In this document: positions 12,439 to 22,228 of the stretch, piece after piece | Position numbering within the stretch: position 1 is the first letter of the stretch | Layout: every line of letters starts with the position of its first letter | Source of the DNA: Diphasiastrum complanatum | Lineage: Eukaryota > Streptophyta > Lycopodiopsida > Lycopodiales > Lycopodiaceae | NCBI GenBank assembly: GCA_029204225.1 | Contig: CM055110.1 | Span: 39,495,515 to 39,559,514 of the forward strand | Direction: 5' to 3' | DNA length: 64,000 bases | Program-made: the position numbers and the translations under genes | Notes under the pieces: model-generated | Seen by the model: only the letters and a program-made list of their open reading frames with translations | Told to the model about the DNA's origin: nothing | Databases searched by the model: none

Positions 12439-13134
12439 TGTGAAGAATTGAAAAAGATTATCTATGTTAGATATAGGGGTCTTATGTTTTTTATATCAAG
12501 CATCTAGGTGTAGGATGTTGATAGGACCAAATTTGGCATAGATGGCAAATTACCCATTTCCACTTGTAATGTTATATTTAGCCAAAATAGAGTAAGAGGC
12601 TAAACTCGTGCCAATTAGAGTGTAGACAAGTGTAATACTTTTGTTTGATGAAATTTAAGAGATCCAATAGGATTTAGAGGTGGAACCTTGAGGGGTCCAA
12701 TAGAATTTGAGGTTTGCTTGAAAATGGTCCAATAGAATTTAGAGGTGAATGGATCAATGGTCCAATAGGATTAAGAGGTGGCAAAAGTGTGGTCCAATCA
12801 TAGTTAAGCATAGTGGTAGCTCGTGGATCTACTAGTATCATTATACTTCTCATTTAAATCCAATTGATGTTGAGATTGAGTGGATTTTGTGAGTAATTGG
12901 TTTTCTAGCTTTCTCTCTCTACCCGAGAGCTCATGATAATGTTCTCTCTTTACTGGAGGAGAGCAGCTTGTTTTTACTTAGATTATTTTTGGAACACTTC
13001 CCACACGTGTGAGTGAGAGTTGGAAGTGATTGAATGCATGTAGTAGTGTGTTTTTGCCATAGAATCAAAGATAGATTTTGAATCTCAATCCAGTCTTGAT
13101 CTTGGTGCATCTACACACCTTAGGAGATCACAAG
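12439..13134 (+). mobile_element. 3' LTR of copia family 1, first part
   Basis: Begins TGTGAAGAATTG right after the purine tract aggaggag (12431-12438). It continues to ...gagatcacaag at 13134, where the family-2 element is inserted. The LTR resumes at 19454. Confidence 0.88.
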
Positions 13135-13996
13135 TGTTGAAAATTGTCACTTCTCACTTGACATTGGTTCATGTAAATATTGATCAAACATTAGAATATG
13201 TTGATGATATGATTTCACACGTGTGGAGCATGTTCCCATGTGTGAAAGGATGTACTTTTCATGTTTGTATATATCCAAATTGATTTTGTATCATTCTAGT
13301 TAGTGTGAACATGAAATGACTAGTTTTTAGTCAAGTTGACTAGTCACCTACAAATTAGCTTTTCCTTGCATGTGCATGAGTAAATGCTCCCACATGGCAA
13401 GTGGATGTTCACATGTGTGTATAGAGTACTAGAAGATAAGAGTTGACCATTTTCCTTAGATCCTATTTTGTAGGGAATATTCCTATATTCTAGGAGACTA
13501 GCTTTTTGGATTTTAGTCATATTCTAGAAGGTCAACTATTGGATAAGGATCAAGGATGGATCAAATGGATAGATATGAGTGATGTGGCACTCTTCACACG
13601 TGTGAAGGCCTGCTGGACTGTACCAGACTCATGGATGTACTTGATCCATAAAAGGATCATCATTTTGCTAAGAAAATTGATGAGACTTTTGCACTCTACA
13701 CTTTTGTGAGATTTCTAGTCATTTGTCTTGTGATTTTTATGCATGATTGCTATCTAGTATCATTGTACTTGTTGTTTCAGGTGCAGGCCGTACAGTGGAC
13801 AGTACTCCACACGTGTGAAGCCGCTCTCACTAAAAAATGATGTGTTGATCCATTGCTCTTGCTTAAATCCAAGTGTAGTGAATCTAGATCAAGATCTAAT
13901 GTGTAGAACTTGATAGATTCATTGATTAAGCAACCAATAACTCTCTATGATTGTAAAGTACAATCATTATTGTCCTAAAAACTGTAAAATTTATCA
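13135..13996 (+). mobile_element. 5' LTR of family-2 copia element
   Basis: 862 bp, TGTTGAAAATTG ... AAATTTATCA. Contains three exact CACACGTGTG palindromes (13216, 13595, 13808). Its small ORF at 13506-13709 is LTR sequence repeated in the other LTR, not a gene. Confidence 0.95.
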
Positions 13997-14009
13997 TGGT
14001 ATCAGAGCT
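13997..14009 (+). other. Primer binding site, copia family 2
   Basis: tggtatcagagct directly after the LTR end; complementary to initiator tRNA-Met. The leader from here to 14592 has no gene and carries one further CACACGTGTG at 14160. Confidence 0.92.
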
Positions 14010-14592
14010 AAGTAAGAGAGTGATCATTGAATCATAAATCTTGTAAAGATCATTGGCAAAATTTGTTTTTTGGCCAATACTAGTGAGGGCGAGTTCTTCT
14101 AGAGTGATAGCTTGTAATCATTTGGATCAAAACGACTTGGAGGCTGTGTATGTACTTTTCACACGTGTGAAACCGTACAGCAACTTTCAATTCAAGTTAC
14201 TTTGTGTTTTTTGGTCCCAAAATCACAATACTAGTTCATTTTTGGTGCTTTTTGAAGCATAGTATTGATCTAGATTCATTCTAACTAATGCCTATGACCA
14301 AATAGTGTTTTGGATCATTGAAGCATTTCTTTTTAGAGTCTAAGATCAGATCTAAGAGGCTGATTTGTTCAGATCCTTAGTTGAAGTGAAATCTCTAAGA
14401 AAAGTGTAAAGCAATTTTTTTTGTGAGAGTGAAAGCTAGAAATTTTTGGTAAGATCTTTGAGTATCATTCAAGCTTGTGTGTTAGTTTGATAGAGACAAG
14501 CCTATAGGCATTCTAGTAAGCTTTAGGCCACTTCATAGATCTTTTAAAATTCAAAAATCTTTGTGATTTTTAAAAAGAGCATTCATTCTAAA

Positions 14593-17500
14593 ATGTCATC
14601 CATGGGTGGATATTTGATGGAACCAAGTGAGAGACTCACTTCCACAAATTATTCCATTTGGAAAGTGAGAATGGAATCACTCCTAGTGATCCATGATCTA
14701 TATGACATAGTTCAAGGAGTAGAGGAAGAGCCTCAAACTCCCCAAGAACAAGCCAAATACAAGAAGAGAGCAAGATTAGCTCTACATTGCATAAAGTTAA
14801 ATGTATGCAATGACCTCTTGAAAGAGGTGTCTTCTTGTACCTCATCCAAAGAGGCTTGGGATTCATTAAAGAGCATTTATGAATCCAACAATACTTCAAG
14901 AATCCTCATGCTAAGAAATCAAGTTTTCCAAAGCATGAAAGGAAGTGGAGAGAGTGGACAAGAGTATGTTCTTAGGATCAAATCTCTTAACAAGGAGTTA
15001 AGTGCAATAGGAGAGAAGATCCAAGATCAAGAACTAGTACAAATCATTTTGAATGGTCTAAGTGATGAGTTTACCAACTTAGTCCAATCATTTGCCATTC
15101 AAGACTCTCTTCCATCCATTGAAAAGTTGCACAATGTTCTTGTGGCCGAGGAGAGTAGGCTTCTACACCTCAAGACAAGAATGGATAGCATGTCACTTAA
15201 TGGAGGAGAGGAGAAAGCTAACTTTACATCTAAAGGCAAGAAAAAGCAAAATCCATTCAAGAAAAATCAAGGCAAGGAGGCCGAGATGAAGAATGGAGGA
15301 TCTACCTCCAAAGGCAAAGTGAAGAACAAGGCAAAACTAAAGTGTTTCTTTTGTGGAAAGAAAGGACACTTTGCCTCAGAATGCTACTTGAAGAAGAATC
15401 AACAAGCCAAAGGAGATCAAGGGAACATTGCTCAAGAGGAAGAATATGAGGATGGATTCAACACATCCTTAATGGTTGCATCTACACCAACTTCAAGTCA
15501 AGACACATGGTGGATAGATAGTGGGGCTAGTTCCCACATGTCCTTTAACAAGCATTATTTTTCTACTCTTCTATCTTGTAATGACTCTAAGAAGTCAATA
15601 TACACTGCTAGTGATCAAGCATGCAAGATAGATGGCATAGGATCTATACCTCTTTGTTTAAGCACATCTAAAAGGATAGATCTAGATAATGTTTTGTATG
15701 TTCCTACCATTTCAAGAAACTTGCTTAGTGTAGGACAATTAATGGACAATGGACTAGATGTACATTTCAAGAATGGAGTTTGTTCCATCTTGAAAAATGA
15801 TAAGTGCATAGCTAGTGGCATTAAGCAAGGTAGACTTTTCAAGTTGGATGCTAATGTTGCAAGTGAAAGTGTGAACTTGGCTAGGGAGGAGCTAACTCAA
15901 GTGGAGCTTTGGCATAAGAGATTAGGCCATCCTAATCTTCAATCTATGGAGTCAATGGCAAGCAAGGAACTAGCTCTCGGCCTACCAAGAGCTTTCAAGA
16001 AGTGTGGAAAAATGTGTGAGGCATGTGGCCTTGCAAAGTCACACAAATCTTCTTACAAGAAATCTTCATCAAGATCTCTCTCTCCCTTGGATCTCATACA
16101 TTCTGATGTACATAGTTTTTCACATGCAAGTAATGGAGGTGCCTTGATGTATGTAACTTTTATAGATGATTGTACTAGATTCACATGGATTGAGTTACTA
16201 TCAAAGAAAAATCTTGTTTATGAAGCTTTCATTAAGTTCAAGTCTCTAGTAGAGAAACAACTTAGTACTTCTATCAAAGCACTAAGATGTGATAATGGAG
16301 GAGAGTACACCTCCAATAAAATGAAAGACTTTTGTGAGATCAATGGTATTAAGTTACAATACACTTGTTCCTACACCCCTCAACAAAATGGGGTGGCCGA
16401 GAGGAAAAATAGGAGTCTATGTGAGTGTGCAAAGTCCTTGAGGCTTGATGCATCACTTCCCATCTCATTTTGGGGAGAAGCCATAACATGTGCTAATTAT
16501 TTGTGTAATAGACTTCCTAGTAGTGCTATAGATGGGATCTCACCTTATCAAGCCTTGTTTGATAAGAAACCCAATGTAAAATATTTTAAGATCTTTGGAT
16601 GTACTTGTTATGTACACATTCCTTTGGAGACTAGAAGGAAAGAAGATGCTACCTCCTTCAAAGGAATCTTTGTTGGCTATGGAGAAAATAGCAAGGGATA
16701 TAGGATATATGATCCTACATCCAAGAAAGTAAAGGTAAGCAAGGATGTACTTTTTGATGAGTCACAATTTGCTAAGAGCTTGTCAAATGGATCTAACCCA
16801 TTGTGCATTGAAGATCTTGACAAATCCGAGGAGGATCTTGACAAACCCGAGGAGGATCATGACAAACCCGAGGATGGAGATTTGGATCCAAGTCAAAAGG
16901 GGCCAAGAAGATCATCAAGGAGCAAGGCCGAGCCCTCAAGGCTTACCTATGTGGACAAGGGAAAGCAAAAGGAAGGCTCTACATCTTCTACCTCTTACTC
17001 TTTTTTAGCTACATTGATTGAAGAACCATCATCTTTTGAAGAAGCATGTAAATCTAAAGTTTGGAGAGATGCAATGCAAGTAGAGTATGATGCATTAGAA
17101 GAAAATCATACTTGGAATCTTGTAAATCTTCCAAGAGGAAAGAAACCACTTGCATGTAAGTGGATTTATAGAATTAAGTACAATCAAGATGGATCTATTA
17201 GTAAATACAAAGCTAGGCTTGTTGCTAAGGGATTTCTTCAAATAAAAGGATTGGATTATGAAGAAACATTTGCACCTGTAGCTAAGCTTGTAACTATTAG
17301 ATTAATCATTTGCATTGCTACTTTGTTCAAATGGGATCTCTACCAAATGGATGTGACAAATGCCTTCTTGAATGGCTTCTTAGAAGAGGAAATCTACATG
17401 ATGCAACCCGAGGGCTTCATCAAGATTGGTGAGGAGCAAAAGGTGTGCTACTTAAGGAAGAGCCTATATGGCTTGAAGCAAGCACCTAGAGCTTGGTACT

Positions 17501-18573
17501 CTAGGTTGCATGATTTTCTCTATTCCCTTGGCTTTGTACTAAGTGCTTATGAACCTTCTTTATATTTCAAATGTAATGAAGGAAAGATCATCATTTTGGT
17601 TCTTTATGTTGATGACATCATTATGACAGGAAATGATGATGATGGCATAGGCAAAGTAAAAGTTGACTTATCTAGTGAGTTCAAGATGGTAGATCTAGGC
17701 TTCCTAAAGTTTATACTTGGGATAGAAGTGTCTAGAAGTAGCAATTGTACTTTCATAAGTCAATCTAAGTATGCTACTTCCATTCTTGAAAGATTTGGTA
17801 TGAAAGATTGTAAGGGGATTGACACCCCTATGGAGCATGTTGTGAAAGCAACTAATGAAGGTGATGAAGCATCCTTTGAGGACATCACTCTCTTTAGGAA
17901 GCTTATAGGCTCTCTAATCTATTTAACCATCACTAGACCTGACTTAAGTTTTTGTGTAAGCAAGTTGAGTCAAAGTATGCAAGCTCCTTTAATTCATCAT
18001 TGGAAAAGTGCCAAGAGAGTACTTAGATATGTTTCTAGTACTAGATTTTTTGGTATACTTTATGAAGGATCTAACTTGCACTTGAGAGCCTACTCGGATT
18101 CAGATTTTGCAGGTGACAAGATGGATAGGAAGTCCATTAGTGCAATTTCAACATTTCTTTGTGGAGGAGTGATATCTTGGCTTTCCAAAAAGCAAGATAC
18201 AATCTCACTATCTTCTTGTGAAGCCGAGTACAAGGCATTGACTTCAACAACCAAAGAGCTCTTATGGCTAAGAAGACTCTTGATGGAACTACATGTGCTA
18301 GAGGCCGAGGAGATCCCTTACATATTTTGTGACAATCAAGCTTCTCAACAAATTGCTTCAAATCCTATCTTCCATGCTAGAACAAAGCATATTGAGATAG
18401 CTCACCACTTTGTGAGGGAGAAGGTACAATCCAAGGAAGTGCAACTACATCATGTACCATCATCCGAATGCATAGCTGATATCTTAACCAAACCATTGTC
18501 CAAAGATCCATTTTTTAAGTTAAGATATGCTCTTGGAATTGTAGATAGATGTACACTAGATTTGCCAAGTTAG
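14593..18573 (+). CDS. Ty1/copia Gag-Pol polyprotein, intact, family 2
   Basis: One uninterrupted frame; the ATG at 14593 (MSSMGGYLMEPSERL) matches the start conserved in related elements, while an in-frame ATG at 14563 would add 10 residues. Numbered from 14563: Gag about 20-220; zinc knuckle CFFCGKKGHFASEC about 261-274; aspartic protease WWIDSGASSHM about 316; GAG-pre-integrase with RLGHPN about 453; integrase D515, D577, E613 (D-35-E spacing between the last two); an acidic linker with three near-repeats of LDKPEED; RT with TNAFLNGFLEEEIY, SLYGLKQAPRAWY and YVDD at 1015-1018; RNase H with YSDSDFAGDKMDRKS and LSSCEAEYKAL. All catalytic residues are present and the length is full for the family. 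It lacks a separate Gag stop, so Gag dosage must come from processing or splicing. It should function in cytoplasmic virus-like particles and then in the nucleus for integration. Confidence 0.96.
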   Translation: MSSMGGYLMEPSERLTSTNYSIWKVRMESLLVIHDLYDIVQGVEEEPQTPQEQAKYKKRARLALHCIKLNVCNDLLKEVSSCTSSKEAWDSLKSIYESNNTSRILMLRNQVFQSMKGSGESGQEYVLRIKSLNKELSAIGEKIQDQELVQIILNGLSDEFTNLVQSFAIQDSLPSIEKLHNVLVAEESRLLHLKTRMDSMSLNGGEEKANFTSKGKKKQNPFKKNQGKEAEMKNGGSTSKGKVKNKAKLKCFFCGKKGHFASECYLKKNQQAKGDQGNIAQEEEYEDGFNTSLMVASTPTSSQDTWWIDSGASSHMSFNKHYFSTLLSCNDSKKSIYTASDQACKIDGIGSIPLCLSTSKRIDLDNVLYVPTISRNLLSVGQLMDNGLDVHFKNGVCSILKNDKCIASGIKQGRLFKLDANVASESVNLAREELTQVELWHKRLGHPNLQSMESMASKELALGLPRAFKKCGKMCEACGLAKSHKSSYKKSSSRSLSPLDLIHSDVHSFSHASNGGALMYVTFIDDCTRFTWIELLSKKNLVYEAFIKFKSLVEKQLSTSIKALRCDNGGEYTSNKMKDFCEINGIKLQYTCSYTPQQNGVAERKNRSLCECAKSLRLDASLPISFWGEAITCANYLCNRLPSSAIDGISPYQALFDKKPNVKYFKIFGCTCYVHIPLETRRKEDATSFKGIFVGYGENSKGYRIYDPTSKKVKVSKDVLFDESQFAKSLSNGSNPLCIEDLDKSEEDLDKPEEDHDKPEDGDLDPSQKGPRRSSRSKAEPSRLTYVDKGKQKEGSTSSTSYSFLATLIEEPSSFEEACKSKVWRDAMQVEYDALEENHTWNLVNLPRGKKPLACKWIYRIKYNQDGSISKYKARLVAKGFLQIKGLDYEETFAPVAKLVTIRLIICIATLFKWDLYQMDVTNAFLNGFLEEEIYMMQPEGFIKIGEEQKVCYLRKSLYGLKQAPRAWYSRLHDFLYSLGFVLSAYEPSLYFKCNEGKIIILVLYVDDIIMTGNDDDGIGKVKVDLSSEFKMVDLGFLKFILGIEVSRSSNCTFISQSKYATSILERFGMKDCKGIDTPMEHVVKATNEGDEASFEDITLFRKLIGSLIYLTITRPDLSFCVSKLSQSMQAPLIHHWKSAKRVLRYVSSTRFFGILYEGSNLHLRAYSDSDFAGDKMDRKSISAISTFLCGGVISWLSKKQDTISLSSCEAEYKALTSTTKELLWLRRLLMELHVLEAEEIPYIFCDNQASQQIASNPIFHARTKHIEIAHHFVREKVQSKEVQLHHVPSSECIADILTKPLSKDPFFKLRYALGIVDRCTLDLPS

Positions 18574-18586
18574 AAGTGAGGAGGAG
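18574..18586 (+). other. Polypurine tract, family 2
   Basis: aagtgaggaggag immediately before the 3' LTR; the plus-strand primer site. The stop codon TAG of the polyprotein sits just upstream. Confidence 0.8.
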
Positions 18587-19448
18587 TGTTGAAAATTGTC
18601 ACTTCTCACTTGACATTGGTTCATGTAAATATTGATCAAACATTAGAATATGTTGATGATATGATTTCACACGTGTGGAGCATGTTCCCATGTGTGAAAG
18701 GATGTACTTTTCATGTTTGTATATATCCAAATTGATTTTGTATCATTCTAGTTAGTGTGAACATGAAATGACTAGTTTTTAGTCAAGTTGACTAGTCACC
18801 TACAAATTAGCTTTTCCTTGCATGTGCATGAGTAAATGCTCCCACATGGCAAGTGGATGTTCACATGTGTGTATAGAGTACTAGAAGATAAGAGTTGACC
18901 ATTTTCCTTAGATCCTATTTTGTAGGGAATATTCCTATATTCTAGGAGACTAGCTTTTTGGATTTTAGTCATATTCTAGAAGGTCAACTATTGGATAAGG
19001 ATCAAGGATGGATCAAATGGATAGATATGAGTGATGTGGCACTCTTCACACGTGTGAAGGCCTGCTGGACTGTACCAGACTCATGGATGTACTTGATCCA
19101 TAAAAGGATCATCATTTTGCTAAGAAAATTGATGAGACTTTTGCACTCTACACTTTTGTGAGATTTCTAGTCATTTGTCTTGTGATTTTTATGCATGATT
19201 GCTATCTAGTATCATTGTACTTGTTGTTTCAGGTGCAGGCCGTACAGTGGACAGTACTCCACACGTGTGAAGCCGCTCTCACTAAAAAATGATGTGTTGA
19301 TCCATTGCTCTTGCTTAAATCCAAGTGTAGTGAATCTAGATCAAGATCTAATGTGTAGAACTTGATAGATTCATTGATTAAGCAACCAATAACTCTCTAT
19401 GATTGTAAAGTACAATCATTATTGTCCTAAAAACTGTAAAATTTATCA
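18587..19448 (+). mobile_element. 3' LTR of family-2 copia element
   Basis: 862 bp, the same length as the 5' LTR and no difference seen on reading through both. Same internal palindromes (18668, 19047, 19260). Confidence 0.95.
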
Positions 19449-19453
19449 ACAAG

Positions 19454-19490
19454 TACATGTTGTGGACAGTCCACACGTGTGAAATCAGCA
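19454..19490 (+). mobile_element. 3' LTR of copia family 1, last part
   Basis: Continues the interrupted LTR after the duplicated acaag: tacatgttgtggacag ... gaaatcagca, matching 7628-7664. It ends with CA at 19490, after which unrelated sequence begins. Confidence 0.85.
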
Positions 19491-19689
19491 TATACTAAAT
19501 CCTATATTCTGGTCATGGACATAACATAAGTCATGGTGTAGTTTACTAAACACAAATTTTACTACTTACAAGTGGCCTTATACGATAATCTAATCATGAA
19601 ATCTCATATATAAAAGGTGGCTCTAATGAATTTGTGGATGCAATTTGTTAGATTGTTTACTTGAAAAAACTTTCATTCACCCAGATTAC

Positions 19690-21180
19690 CATGGATTTGT
19701 ATCTTTCGATCAGAGGATGGTTTCTCATTTCAACTAGATATCGAATATAGCCAAGAGTGGGACAACTGAACATAAAACTAAGATGAATTCATGGGGATCT
19801 ATGATCTCAATTAAGTAAGAAAGATAACAAGATTGTGGAAACCATTCCAACTAGATTACTATTTCAAAACGAAAAATTTTGTGTACCAAGGGATGATGAT
19901 TTGAGGAAGAAAATCCGTTTGAATGTCATGACACATTCTATGCAACTCATCCAAATATATATAGGACTTTGGACTAGGTCAGAAGAAAGTCACTGCATTA
20001 ACACAGTTTTATTGGCCAAAGCTCACTCCATTTGTCAAGTCTTATGTGGTAAAATATACATTGTGTCAACTAACTAAAGCTAAAACACTTTAAAATTGGT
20101 GGTCTATTACATCTCTTAGATATCTCTAATAAGAAATAGAAAAGTATTTATGGACTTTGGAGTTGGACCTCCCAAGATCCAATGGCAAAACTAGTCTATT
20201 TGGATGGTTCTAGATAGATTAAATAAGTTAGCTACATTTAGTATTCCGATTAAGTCAACTATTAGAGCTTTGAATTTAGCCTAGATCTTTGTTGAAGATT
20301 AATGAAGTTGTATGGATTGACAACTGCTTTCATCAGTGATAAATATTCAAAGTTCATAAATCACTTCTGATCAGTAGTTTTTCATAAACTTGAGACCTCT
20401 CCTAGTTTTGGTTTTTAGTTCTACTAATCATCCTAAATCAAATAGATAGAGTAGAAGAACTAAATTTCAGACTATGGAGGATATATTGAGAACATATGTT
20501 TTTCATAAGCAATCTCATTGGGAAGGTTACCTTCCTTTGATAGAGTTTGCTTACAATAGTGAAAAACATTCTACTACAAGTTATAGTCCATTTATGTTCA
20601 TGTACAGTTTTCAACCTAGATTTTCGATTAATGTGGATAGAAAATCTATGAAGATTTACTTGCATGGAATGCAAGAGATGCTACATTTAGCTCATACGAG
20701 TCATTGTTATGCTAATCTTAATAGCTCCCTGAAATTTTAAAATTGATGATTGAGTACATCTAAGAGCTTTAAAAAATTCTAGGACTATATATATGATAAA
20801 GCATTATAATTTGTCTATGAGGTATTAAGGACCATTTCATATTATAAAAAAATTGGTTTTTTAGCTTACGAACTTAATCTTCAAATTCAATCCAATCCAA
20901 TGCTCACCCAATCTTCCATGTAAGCTGGTTAGCATTATATTTTCATGAAGATGATGCACTTCGATTTCAAAAACATCTAACCCGATCTTCTTTGAAAAAT
21001 ATCGCTTAGTTTATCTTTGGAACTTGAGAAAGTACTCAAAACTAGAAATAAAAAATCGAGAAATCATTCTATCTATGAGTGTTTGATCAAATGGAGTGGT
21101 CAAACCGAGGATAAAAAAGAATTTATCTAATTTTCACTTTTGAAAATAGAAGCAATTCAAGGGGTGAAGAATGTTACGTC
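19690..21180 (+). pseudogene. Ty3/gypsy (chromovirus-type) integrase and chromodomain relic
   Basis: Heavily decayed + strand pol end. Recognisable pieces are FCVPRDDDLRKKI (19875-19920, start of the integrase zinc-finger region), then LRTYVFHKQSHWEGYLPLIEFAYNS with SYSPFMFMY (20480-20620, integrase core end), and a C-terminal stretch near 21020-21130, RNHSIYECLIKWSGQTEDK, which resembles the chromodomain of plant chromoviruses (pattern YLVKWKG..). Many stops and frame changes occur, and no LTRs were recognised around it. The order fits gypsy on the + strand, opposite to the gypsy pieces at the left edge. Confidence 0.65.
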
Positions 21181-21790
21181 AACGTCTGATACCGATTTGG
21201 AATTAACATTGACATGGATATTTTGCACTCCAATGATCAAATTAGTTACGCCTCAAAATTCCATTTAAGCCCACATTTGTAATCAATAACCTTGAGAGGG
21301 CCCATGCACTCCAATTGTGACATGTGAAGCAAATCAAGGTGTTTGACAACTATATTCATAGGGAGGCATATGAATAGTAGTTTCAATTGGGATTAGGGAA
21401 GTAGACAATCCTTTTGGTGTTTTGTAGCCATGATCTACAAAATCTACAAGTGTTGATATTCACACTCCACAACAACAAAAAAGAATTCCAATCACAGAAA
21501 ACTGATTTTTATCATCAACCCAAAAAAACCATAGCGTGGTTGGAGGCTAACACACCTTCAATACCAAGGACAATGTTACAAGATTCCAACAAAAACTATG
21601 AACAAAAGTCACCATAGTACTAAGTAGTAGTAGAGCATACAACATTCTAGTCAGTCCTCTCTCTCTCTCTCTCATTCATGTGAGACCACCTATTTTTTAT
21701 GATTCAAGAAACTTTTTAAAAAAAATTAGGCCTCAAGCAATAATCTTGGTTCTTTCCACAATGAATCCACTTTTGAAATACACAAGCACA
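21181..21790. other. No gene seen
   Basis: AT-rich intergenic DNA with a short (ct)n run at 21657-21673. No coding, RNA or transposon signal that I can support. Confidence 0.5.
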
Positions 21791-21792
21791 TT

Positions 21793-22228
21793 TGAAGAGA
21801 AACATTTACGAGAAGTTAACACGTCAAAAGCATTGTGTAAAAGCCTCCCCTCATATTTAACATCCTAATGATTGGGTGTATGTTGAAGAGAAACATTTAC
21901 AAAAAGGTAACACGTCAAAAGTTGTGTGTAAAAGCCTCCCCTCATATATAGCATCCTCATCCCCAGGTTGGCTCACTTGGTTAACTTGGCATCCAAAGTT
22001 TCTTTGGTCCCAAGTTCAAGCCCCCCTTGGAAACCAAGATGCATACATAGCATCCTCATGATTGGGTGTATGATCTTCGTTGTCATTAGTTAGAAGTACA
22101 TATAGTACTCTCTTTCCAACATTTAGAAAATTCTCCCTCCTCACGATTGGGTGTATGATCTTAGTTGTCATTAGTTAGAAGTACATATAGTACTCTCTTT
22201 CCAACATTTAGAAAATTCTCCCTCCTCC
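21793..22228. repeat. Two adjacent tandem duplications (91 bp and 85 bp)
   Basis: A 91-bp unit beginning tgaagagaaacatttac occurs at 21793-21883 and again from 21884; the second copy is interrupted by the SINE-like insertion. An 85-bp unit beginning gattgggtgtatgatctt occurs at 22060-22144 and 22145-22228 and is nearly identical between copies. Confidence 0.85.
21961..22046 (+). mobile_element. tRNA-derived SINE-like insertion with 13-bp target duplication
   Basis: An 86-bp segment flanked by perfect 13-bp direct repeats (atagcatcctcat at 21948-21960 and 22047-22059). Inside are an A-box-like tggctcacttggttaacttgg and a B-box-like agttcaagccc at tRNA spacing, as in Pol III-transcribed tRNA-derived SINEs. 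The neighbouring tandem copy (around 21860-21880) shows the same locus without the insert. There is no clean cloverleaf, so it is not called a tRNA gene. A 3' poly(A) tail is not seen; the segment ends ...aaccaagatgcatac. Confidence 0.65.

Larger units (their letters stand above)
13135..19448 (+). mobile_element. Intact young Ty1/copia element, family 2
   Basis: A 6314-bp complete element: 862-bp LTRs at both ends (identical by eye), primer site at 13997, one open polyprotein, purine tract before the 3' LTR, and a 5-bp target duplication acaag at 13130-13134 and 19449-19453. It sits inside the 3' LTR of the family-1 element, whose sequence continues across the insertion. Identical LTRs and an unbroken frame imply recent transposition, and possibly activity. 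Confidence 0.95.

Noticed and set aside
13506-13709. 67-codon ORF, repeated at 18958-19161
   Set aside because: It is the same LTR sequence twice; no independent coding evidence.
21961-22046. A genuine tRNA gene
   Set aside because: Boxes A and B are present, but arms do not pair into a clean cloverleaf and target duplications show a retroposed copy.
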